A stretch of 64,000 nucleotides of DNA from Halichoerus grypus (GCF_964656455.1 NC_135718.1:21712449-21776448), one strand, 5' to 3'; positions 1 to 12,831 are shown, numbered from the stretch's first letter. Notes: generated by a model from the sequence alone, not told the origin. Numbers and translations: made by a program.

Positions 1-1409
1 CTTGGTGATTAGGTAGCCAGGGCATAAGTGTGCTGGAAGGTGGGGAGGAAGGAGCAGTTGGAGGGGAGAGCAGGTGAGAATTACATCTGGGTGGGAATCA
101 TATATGCCTCCCAGTCTATGAAAAGGACTGTCAACTTTGACTTCCAAGAAGGGCCCGGAGATTCTTGGGAGAGAAGCTTTTTTTTGTGGGAAAGGAAGGA
201 AAATTCTCTATACAGCATGGAGTCCATCACTCAGCTGTTCCTGTCCATCCTGTGCACAGTTCATTTCTAAATCAAATGTAAAATGAAGGTTTTTAAGTGG
301 AAAACAACAATAACACAAACACAACCAAACAGAAATCTCTGGAACACTTTGGGGCATCAACAGAATTTCTTGAGTGCCACTCTCACGGAGTAGGAGCCAA
401 AGAGGGAAGCGGAAGTGTTTCCCTTCTCTCAGTAACACACCCAACAGCTGTGGCAGAGACAGAAGACCTGGGGGTTCTTAGAAGAAACGGCAGCACCTGG
501 TGGGCAAGCAATGACTAATCGGGGTCTTATCCTCACCTAGGAATCCCGTGGAGCAATAGCTGTAGGAGCCAGGGGAAAACTGGCTTATTCGTGAGCACGT
601 TATTCATCAACGTGGGGATCCCAGAGATGTTCGGCTGGGGAGGAGAAAGGACTTTCTAGAGGATGGGAAATCAGAATCGATGAAAGCTGCTTTCCTATTA
701 TTACTGTAACCTCACATGCGCTACAGTCTGTTAAAGCATAAATCATCTTCGGTTTCAGGCAAACCTTTAGAACTTTAGAAAAAGAATCAGAGTAAAGAAT
801 ACAAAACTCTTCTCACAAGAATAGTTATTTATAACTTTTGAGTATAAAGTCAGTAAGAACTAGATTGACTCAGGCTCTTATTACAGAAATTAACAATTCT
901 TGCAGATATACCAGAAATCATTCAAAGAGGATAATAACTTGCCTGGGACAATTATTTTAAACATTGATATTACTCAGACAATAATTACGGGGTGGGTGAT
1001 AAATGCATTGGGACTTTTGTTTTGTTTTTGTAAGGCAAACGTCTTTTGGACAAGGACAGGGAGCGAAACTAAGAAATGCAAGCACTCCGTGGAAAATATT
1101 CTTGCTTCTTAAGTGTGAAATTTCAGGCCAGATATAGAAGTATTTCATTTTCCCATTAAACCCAGAAATTGAACTCTTAAGATTTTTAGAAGGAACAAAA
1201 TTCTAGAATTTTTTCTGAGCAATCACTATAAAGGGCAGAAGAGAGATGTGAATGAGTTGTCACTGATGCTCCTAGGAAGTGTGCAAGGTTTTCCCTTCTT
1301 AAAGGGACCATGTCTTGCCACAAGTATCTGTGGGCAAAAAAACACAACTGAGTGATCTAGAAGCCTATCCCATAACCACATTTTCACCATCATCGGTATC
1401 ATGAACATT
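1..1409. other. Unassigned non-coding DNA
   Basis: I recognise no gene, RNA or repeat family here. The short open frames have no family signature. Composition is ordinary for carnivoran intergenic or intronic DNA. Diverged ancient repeats cannot be excluded by eye. Confidence 0.6.
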
Positions 1410-1640
1410 TAATTGAGTACTTAGTATATACCAAGCACTGTGCCAAATGATCTACTTATTCATTTATTTTATTCTCTAAACAACCCAATGAATAAAACAG
1501 TTTTAATCCCACTTTCCAGATGAAAACATTCAAACAAATAGCATGTACAAGTTCATGGATGTGGTAAGAGGCAGAGCTAGGTTCTCAACTCAGATTCTGA
1601 CCACAGAACCTGTCTTATTAATGAGTGCTTTATCCTGCCT
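1410..1640 (-). repeat. MIR SINE (ancient), reverse orientation
   Basis: The segment reads like an inverted MIR. It has a 'caagcactgtgccaaatg' block, then an AT-rich block, then 'cccactttccagatgaaaac', then a stretch like the tRNA-derived head ('gaggcagagctaggttctc'). MIRs are tRNA-derived SINEs of early mammals. The copy is strongly diverged and shows no TSD. Confidence 0.75.
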
Positions 1641-3779
1641 CCTGACAGGTCCTGGCCAGTTAAATCCAAGATATAACCATCTGGGAGGAATAGCGAAATT
1701 CATCCTTCTTGGTTTTTCTGTCTGGACAAAAGAATCTGCCATTGTTTCTCAAAGAGAGTCATAGCCAAGCTATTTACAAACTTGCTTCAAGTGAGAAAAA
1801 TTAGTGGTCAGCCAAAACAGTTTTTCTCCATTTCTAAAATGATCAGTTACTTCCATTTAACTGCAAAGGATGCTTCCTCTGGGGGGAGGGGAGGCAGACA
1901 TTAACCCCTTTCATCTCAGAGTGAAGATGAGTAATCGTGTTTGTTTCAAATGGTCTTTTTCATCCTGCTAGTATTTACCAATTTGAAGGACAGTCTCTTA
2001 TCTTCCTCAATGACAGTCATAATCTCCACTCACCTCACATCCCCAGCTATCACTGTTTCTGAGACTCTAGCAAACATGTCAGTTTGATGAACTGAAGTCA
2101 CAATTCTACCTCTGGAACAACTTACTTAGATTTTTATTTCTCACAATCTCAAACTCAGAATTACCCTTTTGCAACTTCCTTTCCTCTCTGTCTCCCTCCC
2201 TCTGTACATTCTTCCTTCTATCCTTTCTTAGTCCCTTCCTTCTGAAGGGAAATTGTGTGCCAGACACTGATAGAAACTGGGGCTTTGATAAAGAAAGATC
2301 CATATTCTTTGCATCAGACGATGTAATAGGAGAGGATCAACACAGCAAAGAAACTGTGTAATGGGAACTCAGAAGGAGTAGATGCAGTGGAATCTTGGTA
2401 AACCCCTCAGAGGAGGGGGGAGGGGAATACATAGTGTTTACCAATTTCCGGGTTGTGAATATTTCCACCCTAGAAGACATCAAGCTATCAAAATCACATC
2501 ATTGAATGGCAAGTTGGAAAGAGATACATATGTTTTGCTCTTATAAGCCTGTGTACGTTACCTCAAGCTTGCTTTTGGCTGTAAGTAGTTAACCGTCTAT
2601 CAGTGTCAGAGAAAGCTGTCACCTTGGAGTTGGTATTTGATCCATTTCTCATGTCTCCTAAACTCTTAACTCCTCAATCTGTCTTTACATCCTTTTATTC
2701 CCACCCCAGTTGTGTTTTATGATAAATACATAAGTTCACTAGTTTAATTTCACTGGTTTAATAATATGACTAGGCTGAACTAGAAAACAAAGATAGATGC
2801 ATATAGAGGTATGGTTATAAATATAGATATATATATTCCCAAGGAGCAAAATTGCTATAAGCATGCCTAAACTACTGTATTGGTGCATGAAATTATAAAA
2901 CTCATTTGATATTCATTCATGAGTTCCATATTAATTCACTTTCTTTGTTCTCTCATTGCGCTCTGCCATTCCTTTCATTCTTCTCTTCCTTACTCCCTGT
3001 TTCTTTATAATTTCTGCTCCAAATGCGTTCCACTATTCTGAGCCCTTTATTCTCACAAAACAACTCCCATTCCTTCTCTTCTGGTCTCAAGTTCAAACAA
3101 TGTGAAGCTCTCTTTTTGGGGGGCCACAAAATGCCATTTCTGTGTCTTTAACGACCTGCTAAACTTTCCATTCATGTTCCTAGTCTTGTTTATTTCTGAC
3201 TTCTCTGAAATTTTGTTCTGGGATTTGTCAATATTCTCTCTTATATCTTCAAAACTCCTGGCTTTTTATTAGCTATTTCCCCGCACCTATAAACAAGCTT
3301 GACTTTTTTCTCCTACATGAGATTTTCTCCAACTGGATATATCCTCAAGCAATACTTTTAGCTTTCTTCCTCCCTTCAGTGTATACTTTTCAGGAGAGTT
3401 TTATAGACTATTTTTTTCTCCTTCTCCTTTTAACATTAATCCCTTAGTTACTTTCACTCTAGCCTTTATCCTCACTCCTCTGTGATCACTGATTTCTTGA
3501 AGGGTGCAAGGTGTGCCTGAGGAGACACTCTGGAGGCTCTTTTATCAGAGTGCATGTTGATCGGCTCTTTGCACCTGGTTTTCTTGACAAGTGCTCTGTG
3601 TGGCCATTTTGCTCTCCTACTTCTCTGACTGCTTTTCACTCTCGTTTTGTGGCTTCTTTTCCCATCCCCACTTCATAACCATTTCCTCCTTTAGTTCCTC
3701 TTTCTGGCAACTGCATTTACTCCATCATTCTAAGATAGTTAGATGCTCTACAGACTTTTGAATATTTGACATTAGACAT
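1641..3779. other. Unassigned non-coding DNA, partly pyrimidine-rich
   Basis: No gene is recognised. About 2160-2240 and 2940-3720 are rich in C and T on the plus strand. The second part resembles eroded LINE coding sequence, but I cannot assign it. A short G-run (GGGGGGAGGGG) lies near 2415. Confidence 0.5.
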
Positions 3780-4328
3780 TTAACTGAAGGCATTCTAGTG
3801 GGTGTGTGGTGCAATCATGTGTTTTCACTGATGACTAATGATGTTGAATACTTTTTCATGCACTTCTTTGCCAATTTTATGTAAGAGTATATAAATATTC
3901 CTCTTTGAATTGTCTTTTCAATCTTTTGCCCATCTCTTACTGCACAGTTTGTATTTCTTTACTGATGTGTAGGAGTGCTTTACTATATTCTGGATGACAG
4001 CCTTTTGACAGATGTACGCCCTCCTTTCCCGTGCCTTGCCTATTCATTTTCATGGTATCTTTTGAGAAAGCTGATGTTTTAATGTTTATGAAGTCAAATC
4101 TATTTTATTTAAATTTATGATAGTTCTGTCAGTGTCCTATTAAGTAAAGATATTCCATCGCAATATTGTAAAGTTAGTTATAGTATTTCCTGGATGTTTG
4201 AAAATGTATTTATATTCATGTCTATGATGAGTCCCATGTTAATTTTTGAAAAAAATGTGAGATAGTGGTTGAGGTTTACTTAATTATTCTGGCACGATAA
4301 GTTAAAACATATTTTCCTCTTTGAATTG
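3780..4328 (-). repeat. Ancient L1 (L1M type), ORF2 fragment, left part
   Basis: On the minus strand this matches the L1 ORF2 C-terminal half. The plus strand shows the usual markers in order: 'gatgttgaatactttttcatg', 'tttatgaagtcaaatctatt', and a final block ending 'ctctttgaattg'. The same order of blocks occurs in the younger L1 at 7.6-14.7 kb, with much greater divergence here. The element continues at 4737 after an insertion. Confidence 0.75.
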
Positions 4329-4736
4329 TGGTTGGAGGAGGTCATCTAGAGGATGTGACCTCTGGGTGAACTGCCAGCTGCCCCGGGGACAATCAGAGGA
4401 TCCTCAACCCCTCTCCTGTGTTTGGAATGTTCGCTCTGCTCACTGTTCCCGCAGTGGAGGCTGTTTTCAAGGATACGGCTTTAAGAGATTGAGGTGTTAT
4501 TGAGATAGCTGGAAGGTACACACAGCTGCACCCCGTTAAGGTCTCTTTATGAATTTTTAAGATTCTGGCCTGCACACTGGGAGATCTACTCATCTTGCTG
4601 CCAAGAGAAGCCTGGTGAGTAAGTTCCCTTGCATATGAAGGCAGTCACCTACCAGTATGGAGTGGCTGGCCTCTTTTTTCAGTCGCTCCTTACCCTCCAT
4701 GTATGGGGGCCAGTGGGGCCAGGTTGTGAACCAACA
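4329..4736. mobile_element. LTR-like insertion inside the ancient L1
   Basis: About 410 bp that is not L1 separates two L1 segments that would otherwise be contiguous. Its ends form a short inverted pair (TGGTTGG at the left, CCAACA at the right), as in retroviral LTRs bounded by TG...CA. No convincing 5-bp TSD is visible (aattg against gtttg). The family is not identified; a solo LTR of the ERVL/MaLR class is the best guess. No retroviral genes are present. Confidence 0.5.
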
Positions 4737-6180
4737 GTTTGATTTTAAAAATCAAACCACAGTGGGTTTATTCCTAGTGTTCCATTGACCTATTTTCCTA
4801 TCCTTACTAACAAATTAGTTTGTTTATGGTGGCATTACACGAATCTCGAAATTTGGTACTGTAAGTCTCCGAATTTTTGCTTCTTTTTCAAGGTTAATTT
4901 TGGAGTTCTAGATTTTATAATAAACTTGTCAATTTCTGCAAAAAAAAAATGCCTGCTGGGATTTTGAATGAGAGTAAACTTAATCTTGAGATCAAATAGG
5001 AGAGAATTGACATCTTAACTATATGGAAGCTTTCATTGCATTAACATGGATTATCTCTCCGTTTATTCCTACCTACTTTAGTTTCTTCATGCAAGGGTTC
5101 GTTTTTCCTCCCATGTAGAATTCCTGCACATCTTTCACTATAATTATTCCTAAGTATTTTCTGTTGTCTAAGGAGTGACAAATCATGTATTTCAATTTAA
5201 TATTCCAATTATTATTGCTAGTCTACAGAGATAAATTTATACTGATTAAGACTTTGTTTCTTGTGACTTACTAAATTCCCTTTTTAAGCTGTGGAATTTT
5301 TTTTTTGTACATTCCTTAAGGTTTACATAACTATTGTCTGAAAAATACATTTTACTTTTTTCTTTCCATTCTGTATTTTTTATATTTATTTATCTTGCTG
5401 TAGGTAAAACCTTTGTGTGATGTTTAAAAGACATGGTGAGAGTGAACATCCTTGCTGTATCATCTATCAGAAAAAAACCTTCAATATTTTATTAAATATT
5501 ATGTTGGGTGTAGGTAATACATATGTGTGCTTTAGGAGATCAAGCAAGTTTCTTTTTATTTCTAGTTTGCTAAGATTTTTTTAAATCATAAATGTGTGTT
5601 GACATTGTCAAATGCTTTTTCTACCTCTACTGAGCTGGTTGTATTTTTATATAGACTTTATTCTGCTAATGCAGTAAACTACATTTACCTAATTACAAAT
5701 ATTAACTGCATTCCTGGTGTAAACTATTTTTTCCATTTTTATATAATGTTCATTTGATATGCTACTATCTTGTTAAGAATTCTGCATTTTGCGTTGGTGG
5801 TAGGGTGGTGAGCATAGCTGCCTTCCAAGAATTACGCATTTAAACTTGTGATGTACATCGACTTGTAATTTTATTTTCTTGTACTGTTGTCTGGTTTTGG
5901 CAGTAAAGTTATTCGGTTACCTGGCCTCATGAGTTGGAGATGGTTCTGTCTCTTCTACTTTCTGAAATGGTTTATGTAGAATTGGTATTATTTCTCCCAT
6001 AAATATTTAATACAAAATTTTGGTGAAGCTATCTAGAGTAATTTTAATTGTGGGACACTTTCTGAATACAAACTTGGTTTCTTTAAGAAGCATTAAGCTA
6101 CTCAGATTATGTGTTTTCTGTGTCAGTTTTAAAATTGTTTAGAGGATATAACTGAGTTTTCTAAAATTTTGCAGTTAACA
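4737..6180 (-). repeat. Ancient L1 (L1M type), ORF2 fragment, right part
   Basis: Continues the L1 from 3780-4328. On the plus strand the marker blocks follow in ORF2 order: 'ttcctagtgttccattgacc', 'gaattgacatcttaac', 'attattcctaagtatttt', 'acatccttgctgtatc' and 'gtcaaatgctttttctacc'. These correspond to blocks at roughly 9.2-10.5 kb in the young L1. All frames are full of stops, so the copy has been inactive for a long time. Confidence 0.8.
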
Positions 6181-6929
6181 AAACACAACTTAATTTTAAG
6201 ACGAACAAAATTTGGGCATTTTGCCAATGACTATTTTAAGATGTATTTGTCTAGAAAGCCTTTATTATGTCAGATACATAATAGAACACAGATAATGCCA
6301 TATTTCCCAAGGGAAAAGGAAATCTACAAAACTCGAAACTCCCAAGAGTTCCCACAGGTAATCAATCACTGATAGGATGCCTCCTTTGGACTGACCTTGA
6401 TATGGATGTCAAGAACCATCTAACCTGTCTGTTGACACTTTACCTGAGCCTGATAAATGCACACCAGGCTCATGTACAAGTGAGCACATCCATATGGCTT
6501 AGACCCAGTCAAATATCAGCATAAACAACAGAGGAATGGAAAGGAAACTCTGATGCACCCACTGCTCTTTCAAAAACTGAATCATTTTACCAAATCATTG
6601 TGCCCTACTTGTCACCATTCACCTCCTTTAACATAAAGCCACTCTCCAACTACTAAGGTTACCTATATTTTTTAGGTTTATTTATTCTTTTTTAAAAATC
6701 AGGTGTAATGCAAATATGATTATTGGAAATAGTTTGGAGGATACAAAAAAGAAAAAAAAACACAAAAAACCTCAGAAGCTTACTTTCAAAGCTAATGCCA
6801 GAATATTTACCTAATAAAAGTGTTTATAATTAATAATTAGCATAATACTATATTTATATTCTGTATTTATATTAATATGTTATTATTTTCCCACTCAAGG
6901 TATACTTTTTTGAATTTAATAGTAAAATA
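6181..6929. other. Unassigned non-coding DNA
   Basis: Nothing is recognised. The sequence becomes AT-rich after about 6660 and holds an A-rich run near 6745-6770. Confidence 0.55.
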
Positions 6930-7200
6930 TTATGCCATCTTATAGCTACACTAGAATTTGCTTAGCCATTACTTGCTTTGATTTTGATTTGCATAAAATC
7001 TTTCTATATAACTCTGATAGATTTTCTCATTCCTTGGATAGATTCTTTCTTATAAGATGAAATAATGGGTCAAATGTTATACACTTTCTTAAGGCTCTTG
7101 ATAAAATATTCCTAGTTTGTTTCCTACAGAGTAATGAGAATATTTAAATTCACACTATAGATAAATGTAAGTACCATTTGCATATTTATAAATGATCAAT
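6930..7200 (-). repeat. Possible ancient L1 3' UTR fragment
   Basis: The plus-strand block with 'aataatgggtcaaatg', then 'cttaaggctcttgataaaat', then 'tttgtttcctacagag' follows the order I know from inverted L1M 3' regions. Divergence is high and the borders are uncertain. Confidence 0.4.
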
Positions 7201-7586
7201 TATTTAAAAATCTCTGAACTTTTGCTAGACAAATATATCACTATTTTGTTAGCTTATATTCTTTAAAAATTCATAAACATTTTAAATATATTTTTATTCA
7301 CATATACTTTTTTGTAAATCACATTATTCCCTTTCCTACTAACCTATTGACATTTTAGTTATAATACTTGTTAATATATAAGCTCTTTGAGAATAATATC
7401 AATTTTTTTCTGTAATATTTTGGTAAATATTCTCCTTGGCTTTGTTTGCCATTTATTTTGGTTTATGTGTTTTGATATGGAAATAATTTTATCAGCATTT
7501 ATATTTTTCAATTTCTTTCCAGTTTATTTAATTGCATGTATTTTTAGAAAAATTCGTTTTATAGTTACAAAAGCTATTCACCTATA
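7201..7586. other. AT-rich unassigned DNA
   Basis: Very AT-rich sequence next to the L1 insertion site. No gene or clear repeat is recognised. Confidence 0.55.
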
Positions 7587-7602
7587 TGTTGGTGAGTGTT
7601 TT
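7587..7602 (+). repeat. Target-site duplication, left copy (full-length L1)
   Basis: The 16 bases TGTTGGTGAGTGTTTT recur exactly at 14695-14710 and bracket the L1. This is the signature of target-primed reverse transcription. At the right copy the plus-strand nick would fall at TTTT/ATAG, close to the L1 endonuclease preference TTTT/AA. Confidence 0.92.
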
Positions 7603-7741
7603 TTTTTAATTTTTTGTTATGTTAATCACCATACATTACATCATTAGTTTTTGATGTAGTGTTCCATGATTCACTGTTTGTGCATAACACCCACTGCTCC
7701 ATGCAGAGCGTGCCCTCTTTAATACCCATCACCAGGCTAAC

Positions 7742-7767
7742 CCATCCTCCCACCCCCCTCCCCTCTA
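7742..7767 (-). promoter_or_regulatory. G-rich tract in the L1 3' UTR (possible G-quadruplex)
   Basis: On the minus strand, which is the L1 RNA sense, this reads as closely spaced runs of three to six G. G-rich 3' UTR tracts that can form quadruplexes are known for mammalian L1. C-rich counterparts are seen in the L1 3' ends near 19890 and 53155. Confidence 0.55.
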
Positions 7768-8053
7768 GAACCCTCAGTTTGTTTTTCAGAGTCCATCGTC
7801 TCTCATGGTTCATCTCCCCCTCCAATTTCCCCCCCTTCATTCTTCCCCTCCTGCTATCTTCTTCTTTTTTTTTTCTTAACATATATTGCATTATTTGTTT
7901 CAGAGCTACAGATCTGTGATTCAACAGTCTTGCACAATTCACAGCGCTCACCATAGCATATACACTCCCCAATGTCTATCACCCAGCCACCCCATCCCTC
8001 CCACCCTGCCCACTCCAGCAACCCTCAGTTTGTTTCCTGAGATTAAAAATTCC

Positions 8054-11000
8054 TCATATCAGTGAGGTCATATAATACATGCCTTTCTCTGATTGACTTA
8101 TTACACTCAGCATAACACCCTCCTGTTCCATCCACGTTGTTGCAAATGGCAAGATCTCATTCCTTTTGATGGCTGCATAATATTCCATTGTGTATATATA
8201 CCATACCTTCTTTATCCATTCATCTGTCGATGGACATCTTGGCTCTTTCCACAGTTTGGCAATTGTGGACATTGCTGTTACAAACATCGGTGTGCACGTA
8301 CCCCTTCGGATCCCTACGTTTGTATCTTTGGGGTAAATACCCAGTAGTGCAATTGCTGGGTCATACGATAGCTCTATTTTCAACTTTTTGAGGAACCTCC
8401 ATACTGTTTTCCAGAGTGGTTGCACCAGCTTGCATTCTCACCAACAGTGTAGAAGGGTTCCCCTTTCTCTGCATCCCCGCCAACATCTGTCATTTCCTGA
8501 CTTGTTAATTTTAGCCATTCTGACTGGTGTGAGGTGGTATCTCATTGAGGTTTTGATTTGGATTTCCCTGATGCCGAGCGATGTTGAGCACTTTTCCGTG
8601 TGCCTGTTGGCCATTTGGATGTCTTCTTTGGAAAAATGTCTGTTCATGTCTTCTGCCCATTTCTTGATTGGATCATTTGTTCTTTGGGTGTTGAGTTTGA
8701 TAAGTTCTTTATAGATTTTGGATACGAGCCCTTTATCTGGTATGTCATTTGCAAATATCTTCTCCCATTCTGTGGGTTGTCTTTTGGTTTTGTTGACTGT
8801 TTCTTTTGCTGTGCAAAAGCTTTTTATCTTGATGAAGTCCCAATAGTTCATTTTTGCCCTTGCTTCCCTTGCCTTTGGCGATGTTTCTAGGAAGAAATTG
8901 CTGTGGCTGAGGTCGAAGAGGTTGCTCCCTGTGTTCTCCTTTAGGGTTTTGATGGACTCCTGTCTCACATTGAGGTCTTTCAACCATTTTGAGTCTATTT
9001 TTGTGTGTGGTGTAAGGAAATGGTCCAGTTTCATTCTTCTGCATGTGGCTGTCCAATTTTCCCAACAACATTTGTTGAAGAGACTGTCTTTTTTCCATTG
9101 GACATTCTTTCCTGCTTTGTCAAAGATTAGTTGGCCATAGACTTGAGGGTCCATTTCTGGGCTCTCTATTCTATTCCATTGATCTATGTGTCTGTTTTTG
9201 TGCCAGTACCATACTGTCTTGATGATGACAGCTTTGTAATAGAGCTGGAAGTCCGGAATTGTGATGCCGCCAGCTTTGCTTTTCTTTTTCAACATTCCTC
9301 TGGCTATTCGGGGTCTTTTCTGGTTCCATACAAATTTTAGGATTATTTGTTCCATTTCTTTGGAAAAAAGTCAATGGTATTTTGATAGGGATTGCATTGA
9401 ATGTGTAGATTGCTCTAGGTAGTATTGACATCTTCATGATATTTGTTCTTCCAATCCATGAGCATGGAATGTTTTTCCATTTCTTTGTGTCTTCCTCAAT
9501 TTCTTTCATGAGTATTTTATAGTTTTCTGAGTACAGATCCTTTGCCTCTTTGGTTAGATTTATTCCCAGGTATGTTATGGTTTTGGGTGCAATTGTAAAT
9601 GGGATCGACTCCTTAATTTCTCTTTCTTCTGTCTTGTTGTTGGTGTCTAGGAATGCCACTGATTTCTGTGCATTGATTTTATATCCTGCCACTTTATTGA
9701 ATTCCTGTATGAGTTCTAGCAGTTTTGGGGTGGAGTCTTTTGGGTTTTCCACATAAAGTATCATATCATCTGCAAAGAGTGAGAGTTTGACTTCTTTGCT
9801 GATTTGGATGCCTTTGATTTCTTTTTGTTTTCTGATTGCTGTGGCTACGACTTCTAATAGTATGTTGAATAGCAGTGGTGATAATGGACATCCCTGCCGT
9901 GTTCCTGACCTTAGGAGGAAAGCTCTCAGTTTTTCCCCATTGAGAATGATATTTGCTGTAGGTTTTTCATAGATGGCTTTTATCATATTGAGGTATGGAC
10001 CCTCTATCCCTATACTCTGAAGAGTTTGATCAAGAAAGGATGCTGAACTTTGTCAAATGCTTTTTCTGCATCTATTGAGAGGATCATATGATTCTTGTTC
10101 TTTCTTTTGTTAATGTATTGTATCACGTTGATTGATTTGCAGATGTTGAACCAACCTTGCAGCCCAGGGATAAATCCCACTTGGTTGTGGTGAATAATCC
10201 TTTTGATGTACTGTTGGATCCTATTGGGTAGTATTTTGGTGAGAATTTTTGCATCCATGTTCATCAGGGATATTGGTCTGTAATTCTTTTTGATGGGGTC
10301 TTTGTCTGGTTTTGGGATCCAGGTAATAGTGGCCTCATAAAAGGAGTTTGGAAGTTTTGCTTCCATTTCTATTTTTTGGAAGAGTTTCAGAAAAATAGGT
10401 ATTAATTCTTCTTCAAATGTTTGGTAGACTTCCCCTGGGAAGCCATCTGGCCCTGGGCTTTTGTTTATTGGGAGATTTTTGATGACTGCTTCAATTTCCT
10501 TAGTGGTTATAGGTCTCTTCAGGTTTTCTATTTCTTCCTGGTTCAGTTTTTGTAGTTGATACATCTCTAGGAATGAATGCATCCATTTCTTCCAGATTAT
10601 CACATTTGCTGGCATAGAGTTGCTCGTAATATGTTCTTATAATTGTTTGTATTTCTTTGGTGTTGGTTGTGATCTCTCCTCTTTCATTCATGATTTTGTT
10701 GATTTGGGTCATTTCTCTTTTCTTTCTGATAAGTCTGGCCAGGGGTTTATCAATCTTGTTAATTCTTTCAAAGAACCAGCTCCTAGTTTCATTGATCTGT
10801 TCTACTGTTCTTTTGGTTTCTATTTCATTGATTTCTGCTCTGATCTGTATTATTTCTCTTCTCCTGCTGGATTTAGGCTTTATTTGCTATTTTTTCTCTA
10901 GCTCCTTAAGGTGTAGGGTTAGGTTGTGTATTTGAGTCCTTTCTTGTTTCTTGAGAAAGGCTTGTATCGCTATATACTTGCCTCTTAGGACTGCCTTTGG

Positions 11001-11864
11001 TGCATCCCAAAGATTTTGAACAGTTGTGTTTTCATTTTCATTGGTTTCCATGAATTTTTTTGATTCTTCTTTAATTTCTTGGTTGACCCATTCATTCTTT
11101 AGTAGGATGTTCTTTAGCCTCCATGTATTTGACTTCTTTCTGACTTTCCTCTTGTGATTGAGTTCTAGTTTCAAAGCACTGTGGTCTGAAAATAGGCAGG
11201 GAATCATCCCAATCTTTTGGTACCAGTTGAGACCTGATTTGTGACCTAGGATGTGATCGATTCTGGAGAATGTTCCATGGGCACTAGAGAAGAATGTTTA
11301 TTCCATTGCTTTGGGATGGAATGTTCTGAATATGTCTGTGAGGTCTATTTGGTCCAGTGTGTCATTTAAAGTCTTTATTTCCCTGTTGATCTTTTGCTTA
11401 GATGATCTGTCCATTTCAGTGAGGGGGGTGTTAAAGTCCCCCACTATTATTGTATTGTTGTCGATGTGTTTCTTTGCTTTTGTTATTAATTGCCTTATGT
11501 AATTGGCTGCTCCCATGTTAGGGGCATAGATATTTACAATTGTTAGATCTTGTTGGATAGACCCTTTAAGTAGGATATAGTGTCCTTCCTCATCTCTTAT
11601 TACAGTCTTTGGTTTAAAATTTAATTTGTCTGATATAAGGATTGCCACCCCAGCTTTCTTTTGGTGTCCATTAACATGGTACATGGTTTTCCGCCCCCTC
11701 ACTTTCAATCTGGGGGAGTCTTTGGGTCTAAAATGAGTGTCTTGCAGACAGCATATCGATGGGTCTTGTTTTTTAATCCAATCTGATAGCCTGTGTCTTT
11801 TGATTGGGGCATTTAGCCCATTTACATTCAGGGTAACTATTGAAAGATAAGAATTTAGTGCCAT
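8054..11864 (-). pseudogene. LINE-1 ORF2 (endonuclease / reverse transcriptase), degraded
   Basis: Spans the normal L1 ORF2 length (3,811 bp, about 1,270 codons). It starts at ATG 11862-11864 with the typical MALNSYLSI and ends in the usual C-terminal region at 8054. The N-terminal apurinic-type endonuclease is clear, with NVNGLNAP near residue 12 and a GDFNTPL motif. The reverse transcriptase is clear too, with [27 protein letters not shown] and the catalytic FADD. At least six lesions break it: stops at 11298-11300 (TAA), 10887-10889 (TAG) and 8438-8440 (TGA), and frameshifts near 10575, 10020 and 9360. The first shift moves the frame, the second restores it and the third moves it again. 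The native protein would nick DNA and copy L1 RNA in the nucleus; this copy cannot make it. Confidence 0.93.
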
Positions 11865-11945
11865 TGTATTGCCTGTAAGGTGACTGTAACTGTATATTGT
11901 CTGTGTTCCTTTCTGGTCTATGTTGCTTTTAGGCTCTCTCTTTGC
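11865..11945 (-). other. L1 inter-ORF spacer
   Basis: About 80 bp separates the ORF1 stop (minus strand, 11946-11948) from the ORF2 ATG. It is non-coding, as in other mammalian L1s, where ORF2 is translated by an unconventional mechanism from the same RNA. Confidence 0.7.
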
Positions 11946-12831
11946 TTAGAGGACCCCTTGCAATATTTCTTGTAGGGCTGGTTTCGTGTTTGCAAATTCC
12001 TTTAGTTTTTGTTTGTCCTGGAAGCTTTTTATCTCTCCTTCTATTTTCAATGACAGCCTAGCTGGATATAGTATTCTTGGCTGCATATTTTTCTTGTTTA
12101 GTGCTCTGAATATATCATGCCAGTCCTTTCTGGCCTGCCAGATCTCTGTGGATAGGTCTGTTGCCTATCTAATGTTTCTACCATTGTAGGTTACAGATCT
12201 CTTCTCCCGAGCTGCTTTCAGGATTTTCTCTTTGTCTCTGAGACTCGTAAGTTTTACTATTTGATGTTGGGGTGTTGACCTATTTTTACTGATTTTGAGA
12301 GGGGTTCTCTGTGCTTCCTGGATTTTGATGCCTGTTTCCTTCCCCAAATTAGGGAAGTTCTCTGCTATAATTTGCTCCAATATACCTTCTGCCCCTCTCT
12401 CTCTTCTTCTTCTGGGATCCCTATTATTCTAATGTTGTTTCATCTTATGGTATCGCTTATCTCTCGAATTCTGCCCTCGTGATCCAGTAGTTTTTTATCT
12501 CTCTTTTTCTCAGCTTCTTTATTTTCCATCATTTGGTCTTCGATATCACTGAATCACTCTTCTGCCTCATTTATCCTAGAAGTTAGCACCCCCATTTTTG
12601 ATTGCACCTCATTAATAGCCTTTTTGATTTCGACTTGGTTAGATTTTAGTTCTTTTATTTCTCCAGAAAGGGTTTCTCTAATAACTTCCATGCTTTTTTC
12701 AAGCCCAGCTAGTATCTTTAAAATCATGATTCTGAACTCTAGGTCCAACATCGTACTAATGTCCGTATTGAGTAGGTCCCTGGCAGTAGGTTCTACCTCT
12801 TGTTCTTTTTGTTGAGGTGATTTTTTCCCAT
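11946..12831 (-). pseudogene. LINE-1 ORF1 (RNA-binding chaperone), degraded
   Basis: A recognisable C-terminal part occupies 12380-12165, including MEQIIAENFPNLGKE and an RRM-like to CTD transition. An N-terminal coiled-coil-like part occupies 12751-12554 (LEFRIMILKILAGLEKSM). The last codons end in TAA at 11946-11948. The probable start ATG is 12829-12831, followed by MGKNHLNKKNK. A stop a dozen codons later and a reading-frame change near 12808 show that the start region is broken, and further stops lie between the open segments. The native protein forms trimers that coat L1 RNA. Confidence 0.85.
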
